From Candidatus Krumholzibacteriia bacterium (GTDB lineage: Bacteria; Krumholzibacteriota; Krumholzibacteriia; JAJRXK01): 35,499 nt of DNA. The position numbers and the translations under genes were made by a program. The stretch is from NCBI GenBank assembly GCA_035268685.1, contig DATFKK010000191.1:1-35499 (forward strand). The letters are read 5' to 3'. The notes under the pieces are model-generated. The model was not told the origin of the DNA. It saw nothing but the letters and a program-made list of their open reading frames with translations, and did not search any database. Within the stretch, counting starts at the first letter, position 1; each line of letters begins with the position of its first letter. Below, piece after piece: positions 14,895-24,459 of this stretch.

Positions 14895-14931
14895 CGGACG
14901 GGGCAGCACGATTTCGATGTTGCCCCGTCCG
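14895..14931 (+). terminator. Hairpin terminator after the acyl-CoA synthetase
   Basis: Eleven-base perfect arms CGGACGGGGCA (14895-14905) and TGCCCCGTCCG (14921-14931) around a 15-base loop, 21 bases past the stop codon. There is no T-run, common for high-GC genomes. Confidence 0.65.
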
Positions 14932-14993
14932 CGTGCGCCCGGTGACCCTCGTTCCCGGGTTCCGAAACGCCTCCCGGGAAAGGCCGGTCCACG

Positions 14994-16133
14994 ATGGGTC
15001 GTACCCTCGTCCTGATCGCCGTCGTCGCGCTGTCCTGCGCTCCCGCCACGGCCAACGACACCACCTACGAACTCGATCCCCTGTTCACGCTCGGCCTCGA
15101 CGACGAGATCCTGCTGGGACGTCCGGTGGACGTGGCCCTGCACCCCGACGGATCGCTGCTGGTGCTCGACCAGCAGTTGTCCCACCTCCTGGTCGTCGAC
15201 ACCGACGGCACCGTTCTGCGCGAGATCGGGCGCGAAGGTCAGGGCCCGGGAGAACTGACCATGCCCTTCGACCTGCACCTCGAGCCCGACGGCACGATCG
15301 CCGTGGCGCAGACGCCACCGGCGCATCTCGAGCGCTTCGGCGTGGACGGATCGGTCCTCGAATCCACGCCGCTCGAGCTCGGAGCCGGATTGCGGATTCC
15401 CGTCCGCCTGCATCGTCACGACGATGCGCTGGTCCTCGAGATGTCGCTCGTCGAGATCGAGGGGCAGTCGGTCACGCAGGCGACGCAGCTCGGGATCCTC
15501 GATCCCACGACCGGAGACCTGCGGACGCTCGCGCGGCACGCCACCGAGATCGACATGGTCAAGTCGGTGGTCCGCGAGGGCGAAACGTCGCCCTTCAACG
15601 AGGCGTGGACGGCCACGCCGACCGGAGCCGTCGTGTGGGCGAGCGATCGCATCGAGTACGACGTGCGGCGCCGCGATCCGGTGAGCGGAGAGGTCGTCAC
15701 GCTCACGCGTCCCGGCTACGAACCGCGCCTGCGCTCGGACGCGCGGAAGCAGGAGATGATCGAGGCCAGCGAGTCCGCCATGGAACGGGCCGGTACGGGC
15801 CTGCGCATGCGCTTCGTGCCGACCGACGAGGCTCCCTACGTCGAGGGCATCCTCGCCCGGCCCGACGATTCGGTGTGGGTTCGACGCTCTCCCCGCAGCC
15901 TGCCGGACTTCGAGGAGGACGACGCCGTCGAGAGCATCGTGTTCGACCGCTTCGACGCGGGCGGCACCTTCGTGGGCGAGGTCCGGATCGGCGCGCCGGC
16001 CTGGATCGCCGATGCTCGCGTGTTCCTGTTCGACGACCTGCTCGTGGCGATCCACGTGCCCACCGAGGGCGGCGACGACGATCCGCTCCGGCCGGTGACG
16101 GTGGACGCGTTCAGGCTTCGGCAGACGTCGTAG
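14994..16133 (+). CDS. Exported six-bladed beta-propeller-like protein
   Basis: A 379-residue protein with a signal peptide (MGRTLVLIAVVALSCAPATAN; the Cys at 15 may even act as a lipobox, LSC). Blade-like repeats are visible: VDVALHPDGSLLVLDQQLSHLLVVDTDGTVLREIGREGQGPGEL and FDLHLEPDGTIAVAQTPPAHLERFGVDGS. The IGREGQGPGE-x-x-x-P sequence is typical of '6-bladed beta-propeller' proteins common in Bacteroidota and relatives. No catalytic residues are recognised, so a binding role is most likely. Its last 23 bases overlap the 3' end of the convergent metal ATPase gene. Confidence 0.78.
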   Translation: MGRTLVLIAVVALSCAPATANDTTYELDPLFTLGLDDEILLGRPVDVALHPDGSLLVLDQQLSHLLVVDTDGTVLREIGREGQGPGELTMPFDLHLEPDGTIAVAQTPPAHLERFGVDGSVLESTPLELGAGLRIPVRLHRHDDALVLEMSLVEIEGQSVTQATQLGILDPTTGDLRTLARHATEIDMVKSVVREGETSPFNEAWTATPTGAVVWASDRIEYDVRRRDPVSGEVVTLTRPGYEPRLRSDARKQEMIEASESAMERAGTGLRMRFVPTDEAPYVEGILARPDDSVWVRRSPRSLPDFEEDDAVESIVFDRFDAGGTFVGEVRIGAPAWIADARVFLFDDLLVAIHVPTEGGDDDPLRPVTVDAFRLRQTS

Positions 16134-18168
16134 TCACCTCCGTCCGTCCCAGCAGCTTCGCGTTGATCGCCACGATCACCGTGGAGATCGACATGAGCAG
16201 CGCGCCGACGGCCGGCGAGAGCATGATCCCCGCCCAGGCCAGCACCCCGGCGGCGAGCGGGATCGCCACGATGTTGTAGCCGCTCGCCCACCACAGGTTC
16301 TGCACCGTCTTGCGGTAGGTGGCCTGCGCCAGATCCATGATCTTGGGCACGTCGCGGGGATCGGAACGGACCAGGACCACGTCGGCCGACTCGATCGCGA
16401 CGTCGGTCCCCGCGCCGATGGCCACACCCAGATCGGCGGTGGCGAGCGCGGGGGCGTCGTTCACGCCGTCGCCGACCATGGCCACGCGCAGACCACGGTC
16501 GCGGACCTCCTCGATCTTCTCGGCCTTCTCGTCGGGCAGGACCTCGGCGAAGACGTCGTCGAGCCCGAGCTCCTTCGCCACGGACTTCGCCACTGCCTCG
16601 CTGTCGCCGGTGATCATCATGACCTCGAGGCCCAGTTCGCGCAGACGATCGATCGCCGCCCGCGACTCCTCCCGCACCAGGTCGGCCAGGGCGATCGCGC
16701 CCACGGGCTCGTCGGCCGACAGCACGTGCACCACGGTGTGGCCCTGCTCCCGCGCGTCGCGCAGGGCGTCGTCGTCGACCTCGATCCCGTTCTCCTCGAG
16801 ATAGCCGGGGCTGACCACCTTCACGGTTTCGCCGTCGACGTCGGCCTGGGCCCCCTTGCCCGGAATCGCCTCGAAGTCACTCGCCTCGTGGAGCTCGAGT
16901 TCACGCTCCTGCGCGGCCTCGACGATGCCCTCGCCGATCGGATGCTCGGAGTGCGACTCCAGGCTCGCGGCCAACGTCAGCACCCGTTCCTCGGAGGCGT
17001 CGCCGAAGGGAATCACCTGCTGCACGCCGAAACGGCCCTGGGTCAGGGTGCCGGTCTTGTCGAAGACCACGGCGTCGAGATCGCGCGCCCGCTCGAAGGC
17101 CGAGCGGTTGCGCACCAGGAGTCCGTGCCTGGCCGACAGCGTGGTCGACACCGCCACCACCAGCGGAATGGCCAGCCCCAGCGCGTGCGGGCAGGTGATG
17201 ACCATGACCGTGACCATGCGCGCCAGGGAGAACTGGAAGTCGCGCCCGATGGTCAGCCATGCCGCCAGCGTGATCGCGCCCGCCCCCAACGCGACGAAGG
17301 TCAACCACATGGCCGCGCGGTCGGCGAGGTCCTGCGATCGCGATCGCGACTGCTGCGCCTCGCGCACCATGTCGACGACCTGCGAGAGATAGGTGTCCTC
17401 GCCCGTCTTCTCGACCGCCACGGTGATCGTCGACTCGCCGTTGACCGAGCCCCCGATCACCGTGTCCTCCTCACCCTTCTCCACCGGCTCGCTCTCGCCG
17501 GTGAGCATCGACTCGTCGATGCGCGTCCGGCCCTCGACCACGGTGCCGTCGATCGGGATCTTCCCGCCCGGCTTCACCCGCACGTGGTCGCCGGCCTCGA
17601 GTTCGGTGATCTCGACCTCTTCGGTCTCCCCGCCCGGCTTCACCCGCAGTGCCGTCGAGGGCATGAGTTCGATCAGCTCCTCCAGAGCACCGGACGCGCT
17701 CTGGACCGATCGCATCTCGATCCAGTGGCCCAGGAGCATGACCACGATCAGCGTCGCCAGCTCCCAGAAGAAGACCTTGCCCGCGAGTCCGAAGACCACG
17801 GCCGACGAATAGACGTAGGCCACGGCGATCGCGAGGGCGATCAGGGTCATCATTCCCGGTTGCAGTTCGCGCAGCTCACCGACCAGTCCGGTGAGGAAGG
17901 GCCAACCGCCGTAGAAGAACACCACCGTCGACACGGCGAAGACCACGTACGAATCGCCGGTGAAGTCCAGAGCACCCTCGATCCCGAGGAACGACTGGAT
18001 CAACGGCGACAGCAACAGGATCGGGATCGACAGGACCAGTGAGATCCAGAAGCGCCGCCGGAAGTCGGCGATCATCGCGGAGTGGTCGTGTCCGCCGTGC
18101 TCGGAGTGTTCCGACGAGCCCTGGTCGCTCTCGTTCGCAGCAGCGTCTTCGGTGTGGGCATGGGCCAT
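16111..18168 (-). CDS. copB: CopB-type (CPH) heavy-metal P1B-ATPase
   Basis: A 685-residue inner-membrane ATPase that would pump copper or silver out of the cytoplasm. The N-terminus is His-rich ([16 protein letters not shown]) and lacks a Cys-based metal domain. The metal-site motif is CPH (326-328) in [13 protein letters not shown], which marks the P1B-3/CopB group, not the CPC group. Other motifs are TGES (223-226), the phosphorylated Asp370 in DKTGTLT, the His-Pro nucleotide motif in SEHPIG (409-410) and GDGVND (566-571). The late helices carry [11 protein letters not shown] and [12 protein letters not shown], also CopB-like. AGGAGGG precedes the ATG by 9 bases. No copZ or regulator is adjacent. 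Confidence 0.92.
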   Translation of the reverse strand: MAHAHTEDAAANESDQGSSEHSEHGGHDHSAMIADFRRRFWISLVLSIPILLLSPLIQSFLGIEGALDFTGDSYVVFAVSTVVFFYGGWPFLTGLVGELRELQPGMMTLIALAIAVAYVYSSAVVFGLAGKVFFWELATLIVVMLLGHWIEMRSVQSASGALEELIELMPSTALRVKPGGETEEVEITELEAGDHVRVKPGGKIPIDGTVVEGRTRIDESMLTGESEPVEKGEEDTVIGGSVNGESTITVAVEKTGEDTYLSQVVDMVREAQQSRSRSQDLADRAAMWLTFVALGAGAITLAAWLTIGRDFQFSLARMVTVMVITCPHALGLAIPLVVAVSTTLSARHGLLVRNRSAFERARDLDAVVFDKTGTLTQGRFGVQQVIPFGDASEERVLTLAASLESHSEHPIGEGIVEAAQERELELHEASDFEAIPGKGAQADVDGETVKVVSPGYLEENGIEVDDDALRDAREQGHTVVHVLSADEPVGAIALADLVREESRAAIDRLRELGLEVMMITGDSEAVAKSVAKELGLDDVFAEVLPDEKAEKIEEVRDRGLRVAMVGDGVNDAPALATADLGVAIGAGTDVAIESADVVLVRSDPRDVPKIMDLAQATYRKTVQNLWWASGYNIVAIPLAAGVLAWAGIMLSPAVGALLMSISTVIVAINAKLLGRTEVTTTSAEA

Positions 18169-18438
18169 GGGAGCTTTCCCTCCTGGAGGCGCGCGGTGCG
18201 TGGCCCCGCGCGGACGTGGCCTGCGCGCTCCAACCCCGCCAGGCTAGGCATTCCCGGAATCCGGGAGCACCCAGGAATGCCCCACCACGGGCTCCGTGGG
18301 CTCCCGAAACGGCGCAGCCGCGGTGACCATCGGTGGAATCGGGAACATCCCGCTGAATCCGACCACCGGTCGGCGTCGAAACGGGTGTGTGTCGGCGGCG
18401 GAACCGTCGCCCCGCACGCCCCCCCTCCCGGAGCAATC
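18169..18438. promoter_or_regulatory. Divergent promoter region, metal ATPase / fasciclin gene
   Basis: A 270-base region with a nested dyad at 18247-18281: GGCATTCC (18247-18254) and GGAATGCC (18274-18281) enclose CCCGG-AAT-CCGGG (18253-18265). On the minus strand TAGCCT lies just past the dyad and could be a -10 element for the ATPase gene. A metal-responsive regulator site is a reasonable guess only. Confidence 0.5.
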
Positions 18439-18978
18439 ATGAATCACTTCGTGCGCGGTCTCTGCGCCGCCCTCGCCATTGCCTTCGTCGTCACCATCGC
18501 CGCCGGTCCGGCGCTCGCCCACGACCACAAGGGCTACGGCAAGGAGAAGCAGAAGAACATCGTCGAGACCGCCATCGCCGCCGACGGCTTCGAGACGCTC
18601 GTCGCCGCCGTCAAGGCCGCCGGACTCGTCGAGGCCCTGTCGGGCGAGGGTCCCTTCACCGTGTTCGCCCCGACCGACGCCGCCTTCGCCGCGCTACCCG
18701 AGGGCACGCTCGAGACCCTGCTGAAGCCCGAGAACAAGGACCAGCTCGTCTCGATCCTCACCTATCACGTCGTTCCCGCGAAGGTGCCGGCCGAGGTCGC
18801 CGTCACCCTCGACGAGGGCGAGACCCTGAACGGCCAGAAGGTCAGCCTGGAGTTCGACGGTGAGACGCTGACCGTCGACGGCGCCAAGGTCGTCAAGAGC
18901 GACATCATGGCGAGCAACGGTGTGATCCACGTGATCGACAAGGTCATCCTGCCGGGTTCCGGGCAGAGCAGCCGCTGA
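18439..18978 (+). CDS. Exported single-domain fasciclin (FAS1) protein
   Basis: A 179-residue protein with a signal peptide ending near GPALA-HDH (residue 27). The FAS1 domain fills the rest: [28 protein letters not shown], the H1 motif [27 protein letters not shown], and the H2-type end [14 protein letters not shown]. Single-domain bacterial FAS1 proteins are extracytoplasmic and often linked to adhesion. It is transcribed away from the metal ATPase. GGAG precedes the ATG by about 6 bases and a strong terminator follows the stop. Confidence 0.92.
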   Translation: MNHFVRGLCAALAIAFVVTIAAGPALAHDHKGYGKEKQKNIVETAIAADGFETLVAAVKAAGLVEALSGEGPFTVFAPTDAAFAALPEGTLETLLKPENKDQLVSILTYHVVPAKVPAEVAVTLDEGETLNGQKVSLEFDGETLTVDGAKVVKSDIMASNGVIHVIDKVILPGSGQSSR

Positions 18979-19008
18979 ACCGAACACCACGACACCACGC
19001 CCGGTACG

Positions 19009-19039
19009 CGCCCCGTCTCCTCGTGAGGCGGGGCGTTTT
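19009..19039 (+). terminator. Rho-independent terminator of the fasciclin gene
   Basis: Stem CGCCCCGTCTC (19009-19019) pairs with GAGGCGGGGCG (19025-19035), eleven pairs with one G-U, five-base loop, followed by TTTT at 19036-19039. It is the clearest intrinsic terminator in the window. Confidence 0.88.
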
Positions 19040-19046
19040 CGTTGGC

Positions 19047-20894
19047 TCACGGGCCGGGTCGATCGACCTCCGGCGGAACCGGCAGCCCCTCCCGCTCCAT
19101 CAGCTTCAGCGCGTTGGTGGTCGGGCACGGGCCCTCGCGCAGCAGGAAGTCGAACTCCATGTGCTGCTCGTGCACTTCCTCGCGGAAGTGGAGATTGCGC
19201 ACGTCGTCGATGGTGTCGGCCAGGGCGGCCAGCTCGAGATCGTGGGTCGACAACAGGACGACGCCCCGCGACCCGGCCACGTGTTCGATGAACGCGCGGC
19301 TCCCCGACCAGCGCTCGCGGTTGTTCGTGCCACGGTAGATCTCGTCGATCAGGCTCAACTGCGGATGTGCGTCCCGATCCTCGAGGCCGCGCAGCAGGGC
19401 GGCCAGGCGCCGGACCTCGGCGTAGAAGTACGAGATCCCGTCGTTCACCGAATCGCTCACCTGGATGCAGGTGAACGGTCGCAGCGATCGTAGTCGCAGT
19501 GAATCGGCGAGCACCGCGCCCCCCGCGTTCGCCAGCACCACGTTCAGGCCGACCGTCCGCAGGAAGGTGCTCTTGCCCGACATGTTCGAGCCGGTCAGCA
19601 ACAGCACCCGCCCGAAGCGATCCACGGTGAGGTCGTTGCGCACCACCTGCTGCGGGTGCAGCAGCGGGTGCCCCAGGGCCGATGCCTCGAACACCGACTC
19701 CTCGTCGTCGAAGGTCGGGAAGCAGTGGCGGGGGTTCAGGTCGGCGAAGTTCGCCAGCGCGCACAGGGCCTCGAGATCGTGCAGGGCGTCGAGCCAGTGC
19801 GGCAGGTGCTCGCGGAGTTCGTCGCGCACCGCCTCCAGCCGCAGCGCGAACCACAGATCCCAGGGAACGACGACGTTCACCAACAACCAGAGCAGCTGAT
19901 TGGTGCGCAGGGCCGCGCCCCACACCACGTGCTGCGTCCGGCGCAGCATCGCGGCGGGGCGGTGCGCCTCGGTGCGGCGCAACGGAGCCACCACGGGCTC
20001 GACCGCGGCGGGCACGGCGCGGTCCTCGAGCCAGCCCAGCACGTGCCGCAGGGGCGTGACGATCTCCTGCAGCTTCAGCGCGTCGTCGAACAGCGGGGCG
20101 AGTTCGCGCAGACTGAACACGTAGCCCATGAAGTACAGCGGCACGCTCAACCCCCACCACGGCGGCCAGCCGGCGAACACGGCACCCAGGATCAGCGCCA
20201 CGTTGCCGGCCGCGAGCAGACCCAGCAGCCCGACGCGCCAGCGCAACGACCGGGTCGGACGCCGATCGCCGATCCACGCCACGAGCCGGTCGGTGTCCCA
20301 CGATCGCGCGCGCGCGGCGAGCCCGAGCCGCGCCACGAGCGCGAACGAGTCCCGCAGGTGCCGCCGCGGCACGAGCGCGGCCACGCGTTGCTGCCGTCGT
20401 TCGACCGTCGCCACGTCGGGCTGGTGGGCGAGCAACCATTCGCCGAGCCGGCGATGGCCTCCGGTCGACACCGTCGTGTCGACCAGGTGCAGGAACGAAC
20501 GCTCGCCGACCAGGTCGAGATCGTGGGCGAAGGGATGGGCCCCGTCGACCTCGTCGTGGTGCTCCCACGCCAGCGCATCCCATTCGTGGTCGAGCCGCGC
20601 TCGCTGGCGGCGTTGCAGGGCCGCCCATTCGGCCCACCGGGTGCGGGCCCGCTCCAGGCGCGCGTGGACGAACACCAGGCCCTGGAATCCCACGAAACCC
20701 ACCGCACCCAGGCTCCAGGCCACGGCGTCGCCGGCGCGGAAGCCGGCCACGACGACCACCGCCACCGTGGTCAGGAACACCGCCATGCGCGCGTGGCCGA
20801 GACGCGCACTGCGCCGGGCCAGCCGGGCGCGGTGGCTCTCGATCCGCGCGAGTCGTCGGTCCAGGCGGGCGACCGCCTCCGCGTGTGCGTCCAT
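19047..20894 (-). CDS. Membrane-anchored MutS-like ATPase
   Basis: A 615-residue protein with the MutS C-terminal ATPase only: P-loop TGSNMSGKST (434-443), Walker B LIDEIYRGTN (515-524, compare DELGRGTS of MutS) and the switch STHDLEL. The mismatch-binding domain is absent. Two pairs of hydrophobic helices (about 37-76 and 221-262) predict membrane insertion, so it is not a mismatch-repair enzyme in the usual sense. Such TM-MutS proteins occur widely in Bacteroidota-like phyla with no known role. The start is set at MDAHAEAV because this ATG falls just after the upstream stop; a longer reading would overlap that gene. Confidence 0.85.
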   Translation of the reverse strand: MDAHAEAVARLDRRLARIESHRARLARRSARLGHARMAVFLTTVAVVVVAGFRAGDAVAWSLGAVGFVGFQGLVFVHARLERARTRWAEWAALQRRQRARLDHEWDALAWEHHDEVDGAHPFAHDLDLVGERSFLHLVDTTVSTGGHRRLGEWLLAHQPDVATVERRQQRVAALVPRRHLRDSFALVARLGLAARARSWDTDRLVAWIGDRRPTRSLRWRVGLLGLLAAGNVALILGAVFAGWPPWWGLSVPLYFMGYVFSLRELAPLFDDALKLQEIVTPLRHVLGWLEDRAVPAAVEPVVAPLRRTEAHRPAAMLRRTQHVVWGAALRTNQLLWLLVNVVVPWDLWFALRLEAVRDELREHLPHWLDALHDLEALCALANFADLNPRHCFPTFDDEESVFEASALGHPLLHPQQVVRNDLTVDRFGRVLLLTGSNMSGKSTFLRTVGLNVVLANAGGAVLADSLRLRSLRPFTCIQVSDSVNDGISYFYAEVRRLAALLRGLEDRDAHPQLSLIDEIYRGTNNRERWSGSRAFIEHVAGSRGVVLLSTHDLELAALADTIDDVRNLHFREEVHEQHMEFDFLLREGPCPTTNALKLMEREGLPVPPEVDRPGP

Positions 20895-20902
20895 GGAACC
20901 GA

Positions 20903-22477
20903 TCACGGGGCGGGGGCGTCGGTCACCCACCACTGGTCGACGGCGGCGAAGGGTGTGAGCCACGTGGGCGCGATCCCGCGCAGGCGATCGCGACGCGCCA
21001 CCAGCGTGGCCGGGTAGTACAGAGGCGTCACGACCTGACGCTCGACGAGCATCTGCTGCATGGCGCGCGCGGCGTCCAGTGCCTCGGCCCGATCGGTGGC
21101 ATTGACGGCAGTGTCGGCCCAGGTGTCGAAGCGCTCGTCGGAGAAGCCACCGAAGTTGAAGCGTCCGTCGCTGCGGAAGAAGGGGCGGACGTCGGCGTCG
21201 ACCGGACCGCTGAGCTGCGCGAACAACATCTGGAAGTCGTCACCGCGCACGGCCTGCACCAGCGAGGCGAGTTCGATCGGCCGCAGGACGATCTCGATGC
21301 CCACCTCCGCGAGCTGTGCGCGGATCGACGAGGCCACGGCCTCGCGGATCGGATCTCCCGTCACGCTGAGCATGCGGATGCGCAGGGCTTCGTCGTCGCG
21401 CGTGCGCACCCCGTCGCCCACGAACCCCGCCTCGTCGAGCAGGGCACGTGCCGCGTCCAGGTCGCGCGCGGTGGGTTCGAGCGACACGTCGTACGCCCAG
21501 CTCACCGGCGGCAGGAAGGTCCCCGCCGCCCGCGCGTGGCCGAAGAGCACTCCCCGCACCAGCGCGTCGCGGTCGAGCGCGAGGTCGATGGCGCGGCGCA
21601 CCCGCACGTCGCCGACGATCGGATCGTCGAGGTCGTACTGCAGGAAGGCGACACTGCGCCCGAACACGCGCTCGATCGCGACGTCGGGCTCGTCCTGCAG
21701 GTTCGCCGCCTGGTTCACGGGCAGCGCGGCCACCAGGTCGGCCTCGCCGGTGCGCAACTGCAAGGCGCGGACGGCGGCGTCGGGCACGACGACGACTTGG
21801 ATCCGGTCGAGGCGCCCGGCCGGCCCCGGATGGTGGGGATTGCGCTCGAGCACCAGGCGATCGTCCTGTTCCCAGCTCGCCAAGCGGTAGAAGCCGAGCG
21901 TGACCGGGGCCCGCCCCACGCTCCACGCCGACGGATCGTCGCGATCGAATCCCTCGATCACGTGCGCCGGCAACACGATGTGGGCGAGCAACGCGATCGG
22001 ATCGCCGGGCGCCGACGCGAAGTCGATCCGCACGGTCCCGTCGTCGACCGCCACCACCCCTTCGATCGGATCCAGCCGCGCCCGCTGCGGATACGCCACC
22101 CCGGGGTCGCGGTAGAGGTCGAAGCTCGCCACCACGTCGTCGGCGGTGAAGGGCTCGCCGTCGGACCAGCGCAGCGTGGTGTCGAGGGTCAGCGTGACCT
22201 GCATCCCGTCATCGGCGACCGTCCACCCCGTGGCCAGCCCCGGCTGCCAGTCGCCGGTGTCCGGATCGAGCCGGACGAGGCCCGGCTGCAGCATGGCGAA
22301 CACCCGCGCCGCCTGGGCCGTGGTCATGCGCACGGGGTTGAAGGTCCGCGGATCGGCGTCGAGCGCGACGACGGCGACGCCTCCGGTTCGCGGCTCGTCC
22401 GACGTCGCGGTGCGTTCACGATCCCCGCAGCCGACGAGCAGAAGGACGACCCACACGCCCAGCAACATGGATTTCAT
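20903..22477 (-). CDS. Peptide/nickel ABC transporter substrate-binding lipoprotein (SBP family 5)
   Basis: A 524-residue lipoprotein with a lipobox LLVGC (Cys17). The SBP_bac_5 fold is recognised from DPRTFNPV, the LATGWTVADDGMQVTLTL section, LRWSDGEPFTADDVVASFD (the family's signature W-x-D-G-x-P-x-T-A-x-D-V), VRRAIDLALDRDALV and the C-terminal VVTPLYYP. Members deliver oligopeptides, nickel or other small solutes to an ABC permease, but no permease or ATPase gene is near. It may serve a transporter encoded elsewhere, or act as a chaperone or sensor. It is followed at 8 bases by the MutS-like gene and preceded by the peptidase gene on the same strand. Confidence 0.87.
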   Translation of the reverse strand: MKSMLLGVWVVLLLVGCGDRERTATSDEPRTGGVAVVALDADPRTFNPVRMTTAQAARVFAMLQPGLVRLDPDTGDWQPGLATGWTVADDGMQVTLTLDTTLRWSDGEPFTADDVVASFDLYRDPGVAYPQRARLDPIEGVVAVDDGTVRIDFASAPGDPIALLAHIVLPAHVIEGFDRDDPSAWSVGRAPVTLGFYRLASWEQDDRLVLERNPHHPGPAGRLDRIQVVVVPDAAVRALQLRTGEADLVAALPVNQAANLQDEPDVAIERVFGRSVAFLQYDLDDPIVGDVRVRRAIDLALDRDALVRGVLFGHARAAGTFLPPVSWAYDVSLEPTARDLDAARALLDEAGFVGDGVRTRDDEALRIRMLSVTGDPIREAVASSIRAQLAEVGIEIVLRPIELASLVQAVRGDDFQMLFAQLSGPVDADVRPFFRSDGRFNFGGFSDERFDTWADTAVNATDRAEALDAARAMQQMLVERQVVTPLYYPATLVARRDRLRGIAPTWLTPFAAVDQWWVTDAPAP

Positions 22478-22507
22478 GGACGAAGACTCCGGTGGAGGAC
22501 TCGGGAC

Positions 22508-23482
22508 TCAGCGCGACTCGCTCGGTCCCGCCGCGTTGCCCGGCGGCGGTTCGGGCGCGAGGCGATCCCAGTAGGCCTGCTCCTCGCGGTCCATCTCGCG
22601 CAACCGGCGACGGTTCCTGAGTTTCGTACGGACCAGCCCGACGAGGAAGAGCAGGGACATGCCGAAGAACAGCGTGCTGGCCCCGGCGATCGCCGCGATC
22701 CAACCGTAACGCCCCCGCAGGCTCGACGACAGCTCCGTCTCGAACTCCGCGATCCGGATCCCGAGCAACGATTCGAAGGCCTCGCGGAAGCTCTGCCGCC
22801 GCACGGTCTCCTCGACGAGGGTCACCCAGCCGCCGCGATCGGCCAGGCGCTCGTCGATCTCGCCGAGGGCCTGCAGGCTGATCCGGTAGGCGAGTTCGGC
22901 GCGCGCGCCGCCGGCCGGGAAACGCGTCACCAGTTCCGACAGCCGTGGCAGCGCGCCGGCCGAGGCAACCTGCACGAGGGCGAGCGTGTCACCGAATCCC
23001 CACTCGGCGGCCTGGTGCTGCGCCACCCCCTCGACGAACCACGTGGGCGGACGCAGACCCTGCAGCTTCTGACCGAGGTAGACGTGCGAGATCTCGTGGC
23101 GGAGCACCACGTCGAGCGGTTTCCGCCCGGCGGTGATCGCGCCCACGTTCAGCGCGATGGGGCCGTCGGGCCAGTTCGCGTAGCCGACGCCCCACTCGGG
23201 CAGCAGCCCCCGCGCCCAGCGCGTGAAGCTGCGGTCGTGCATGAGGTACACGGCCACCGGTTCGGGCTGCAGGCGCAGTTCGTCGGCGATGGAGCGCGCC
23301 GCCGGAACCCAGGATCGTGCGATCCGTTCCGCCGCGCCCTCCAGACCGGCCTCGGCCAGGATCCGCGCCGGCGGGTCGGACACGTCGACGACCACCGGAA
23401 AGGGATCGCTCCGGTCGCTGCCCTGCGCCATCGCCGCCGGGGCGATGGTCGCGAGCAGCAGGGCTGCGACGACGAGCCTCAA
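22508..23482 (-). CDS. Membrane-anchored HExxH peptidase (Peptidase_MA-like)
   Basis: A 324-residue protein with a signal peptide (cut near AAMAQ). The zinc motif HEISH is in VLRHEISHVYLG, and a glutamate in PPTWFVEGVAQHQA lies about 20 residues on, matching gluzincin-type MA metallopeptidases (PF13485-like). A C-terminal membrane helix (about residues 264-285, AAIAGASTLFFGMSLLFLVGLV) is followed by a basic tail, so the catalytic domain should be periplasmic. Its ATG overlaps the hydrolase stop codon by 4 bases, so the two are coupled. Substrate unknown. Confidence 0.85.
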   Translation of the reverse strand: MRLVVAALLLATIAPAAMAQGSDRSDPFPVVVDVSDPPARILAEAGLEGAAERIARSWVPAARSIADELRLQPEPVAVYLMHDRSFTRWARGLLPEWGVGYANWPDGPIALNVGAITAGRKPLDVVLRHEISHVYLGQKLQGLRPPTWFVEGVAQHQAAEWGFGDTLALVQVASAGALPRLSELVTRFPAGGARAELAYRISLQALGEIDERLADRGGWVTLVEETVRRQSFREAFESLLGIRIAEFETELSSSLRGRYGWIAAIAGASTLFFGMSLLFLVGLVRTKLRNRRRLREMDREEQAYWDRLAPEPPPGNAAGPSESR

Positions 23483-24459
23483 GGCGATGTCCCGATCGGT
23501 TCGGCGAGTGCGCGTCGCACGAACGACAGGATGTCACTCCACGCTGCTCGGGTGTCGGCGAGCTCTTCGACGGAGCGAGTCTCGGGATCGTCCCAGTACA
23601 GGAAACCGTGTCCACCGTGTTCGTACACCCGCAGCGCGTCGCCCCGCCGGCCGCGGCCGGCCAGGGCCGAAGCCATGACCCGCGCCTGCGGCTCGGGTAC
23701 GATCGGATCGCGCGCACCCTGCACCAGGAGGATCGGGGCCGGACACAGGTCGTCGAGCACGTTCAGCGCGTGGCGTTCGGAGAAGGCCTCGGGCCGGTCG
23801 CCCGGACCGTCGCCGTAGACCTTCAGACTCAAGGGGTCGCGCACGTCGAAGTCGTCGTCCAGCAGGTGCTGGTACCACTTGTAGATGTCCATGACGCCGT
23901 AGGCGGCCACCACCGCCCGCACCGGGCCACACATCTCCGGCCGCGCGGCGGCCAGCACCGAGATCAGCGCTCCGTGACTGGTCCCCATCAACACGAAGTG
24001 ACCTGGACGGATGCCGGGGTGGTGACGCAGTTCGAGCACGGCGTGCACCACGTCGTCGACCTCGCCGCGGGCGATCTCGATCTCACCCTCGCTGTCGTCC
24101 TCGCCACGGTAGCTGGGCGCGAACACCACGAAGCCCTGCTTCGCCAGCCAGCGCGCCTTGGCCCGGGTGCCCTCGGTCACCCCGCCGACACCGCCGTGGT
24201 TGAACACCACGCAGGGTTCGACGTCCTGCTCTCCGAAGGGGTGGACGAACAGCCAGCCGGTGACCATGAGATCGCCGGAGGGGTAGCGGACGTAGGCCTG
24301 CTCGACCCGGTCGATCATCTCGTGCTCGAGGATCTCGAAGCGGGGCTCGGGCACGTCGACGGCCGCACCCGCGGTCGCGCTCGCCCAGAGCACCAACGCC
24401 AGGACACAAGGCAGTTGGCCGGGGCACCACCGAGGGGCTAGGCTGCCGACATGGATCAC
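23479..24459 (-). CDS. Exported alpha/beta hydrolase (dienelactone/acyl-peptidase type)
   Basis: About 326 residues. The serine-hydrolase triad is visible: nucleophile in MGTSHGALIS (G-x-S-x-G), acid in ARDPIVP and histidine in HGGHGFLYWDD. The oxyanion region VVFNHGGVGGVTEG is typical of the prolyl-oligopeptidase/dienelactone-hydrolase branch. A hydrophobic stretch (LPCVLALVLWASATAGAA) looks like a signal peptide, indicating export. The start is uncertain: GTG at 24459 gives a basic leader but overlaps the divergent sirtuin start; non-ATG codons at 24414, 24396 or 24393 are also possible. It precedes the peptidase gene with a 4-base overlap, suggesting a joint periplasmic role. Confidence 0.78.
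   Translation of the reverse strand: MIHVGSLAPRWCPGQLPCVLALVLWASATAGAAVDVPEPRFEILEHEMIDRVEQAYVRYPSGDLMVTGWLFVHPFGEQDVEPCVVFNHGGVGGVTEGTRAKARWLAKQGFVVFAPSYRGEDDSEGEIEIARGEVDDVVHAVLELRHHPGIRPGHFVLMGTSHGALISVLAAARPEMCGPVRAVVAAYGVMDIYKWYQHLLDDDFDVRDPLSLKVYGDGPGDRPEAFSERHALNVLDDLCPAPILLVQGARDPIVPEPQARVMASALAGRGRRGDALRVYEHGGHGFLYWDDPETRSVEELADTRAAWSDILSFVRRALAEPIGTSP
24439..24444 (+). promoter_or_regulatory. Possible -10 element of a leaderless sirtuin transcript
   Basis: TAGGCT ends six bases before the sirtuin ATG. A start site at the usual distance would fall at or near the ATG itself, giving a leaderless message; consistent with this, there is no Shine-Dalgarno at proper spacing. No clear -35 is seen. 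Confidence 0.4.

Noticed and set aside
16726-18042. 438-residue plus-strand open frame opposite the metal ATPase
   Set aside because: His/Arg/Asp-rich composition typical of an antisense shadow; the opposite strand has all P-type ATPase motifs.
21820-21850. Third copy of the 39-bp repeat
   Set aside because: Only GGATGGTGGGGATTG is shared and it lies inside a conserved coding region.
20885-23818. 977-residue plus-strand open frame
   Set aside because: Shadow of three well-supported minus-strand genes in high-GC DNA.
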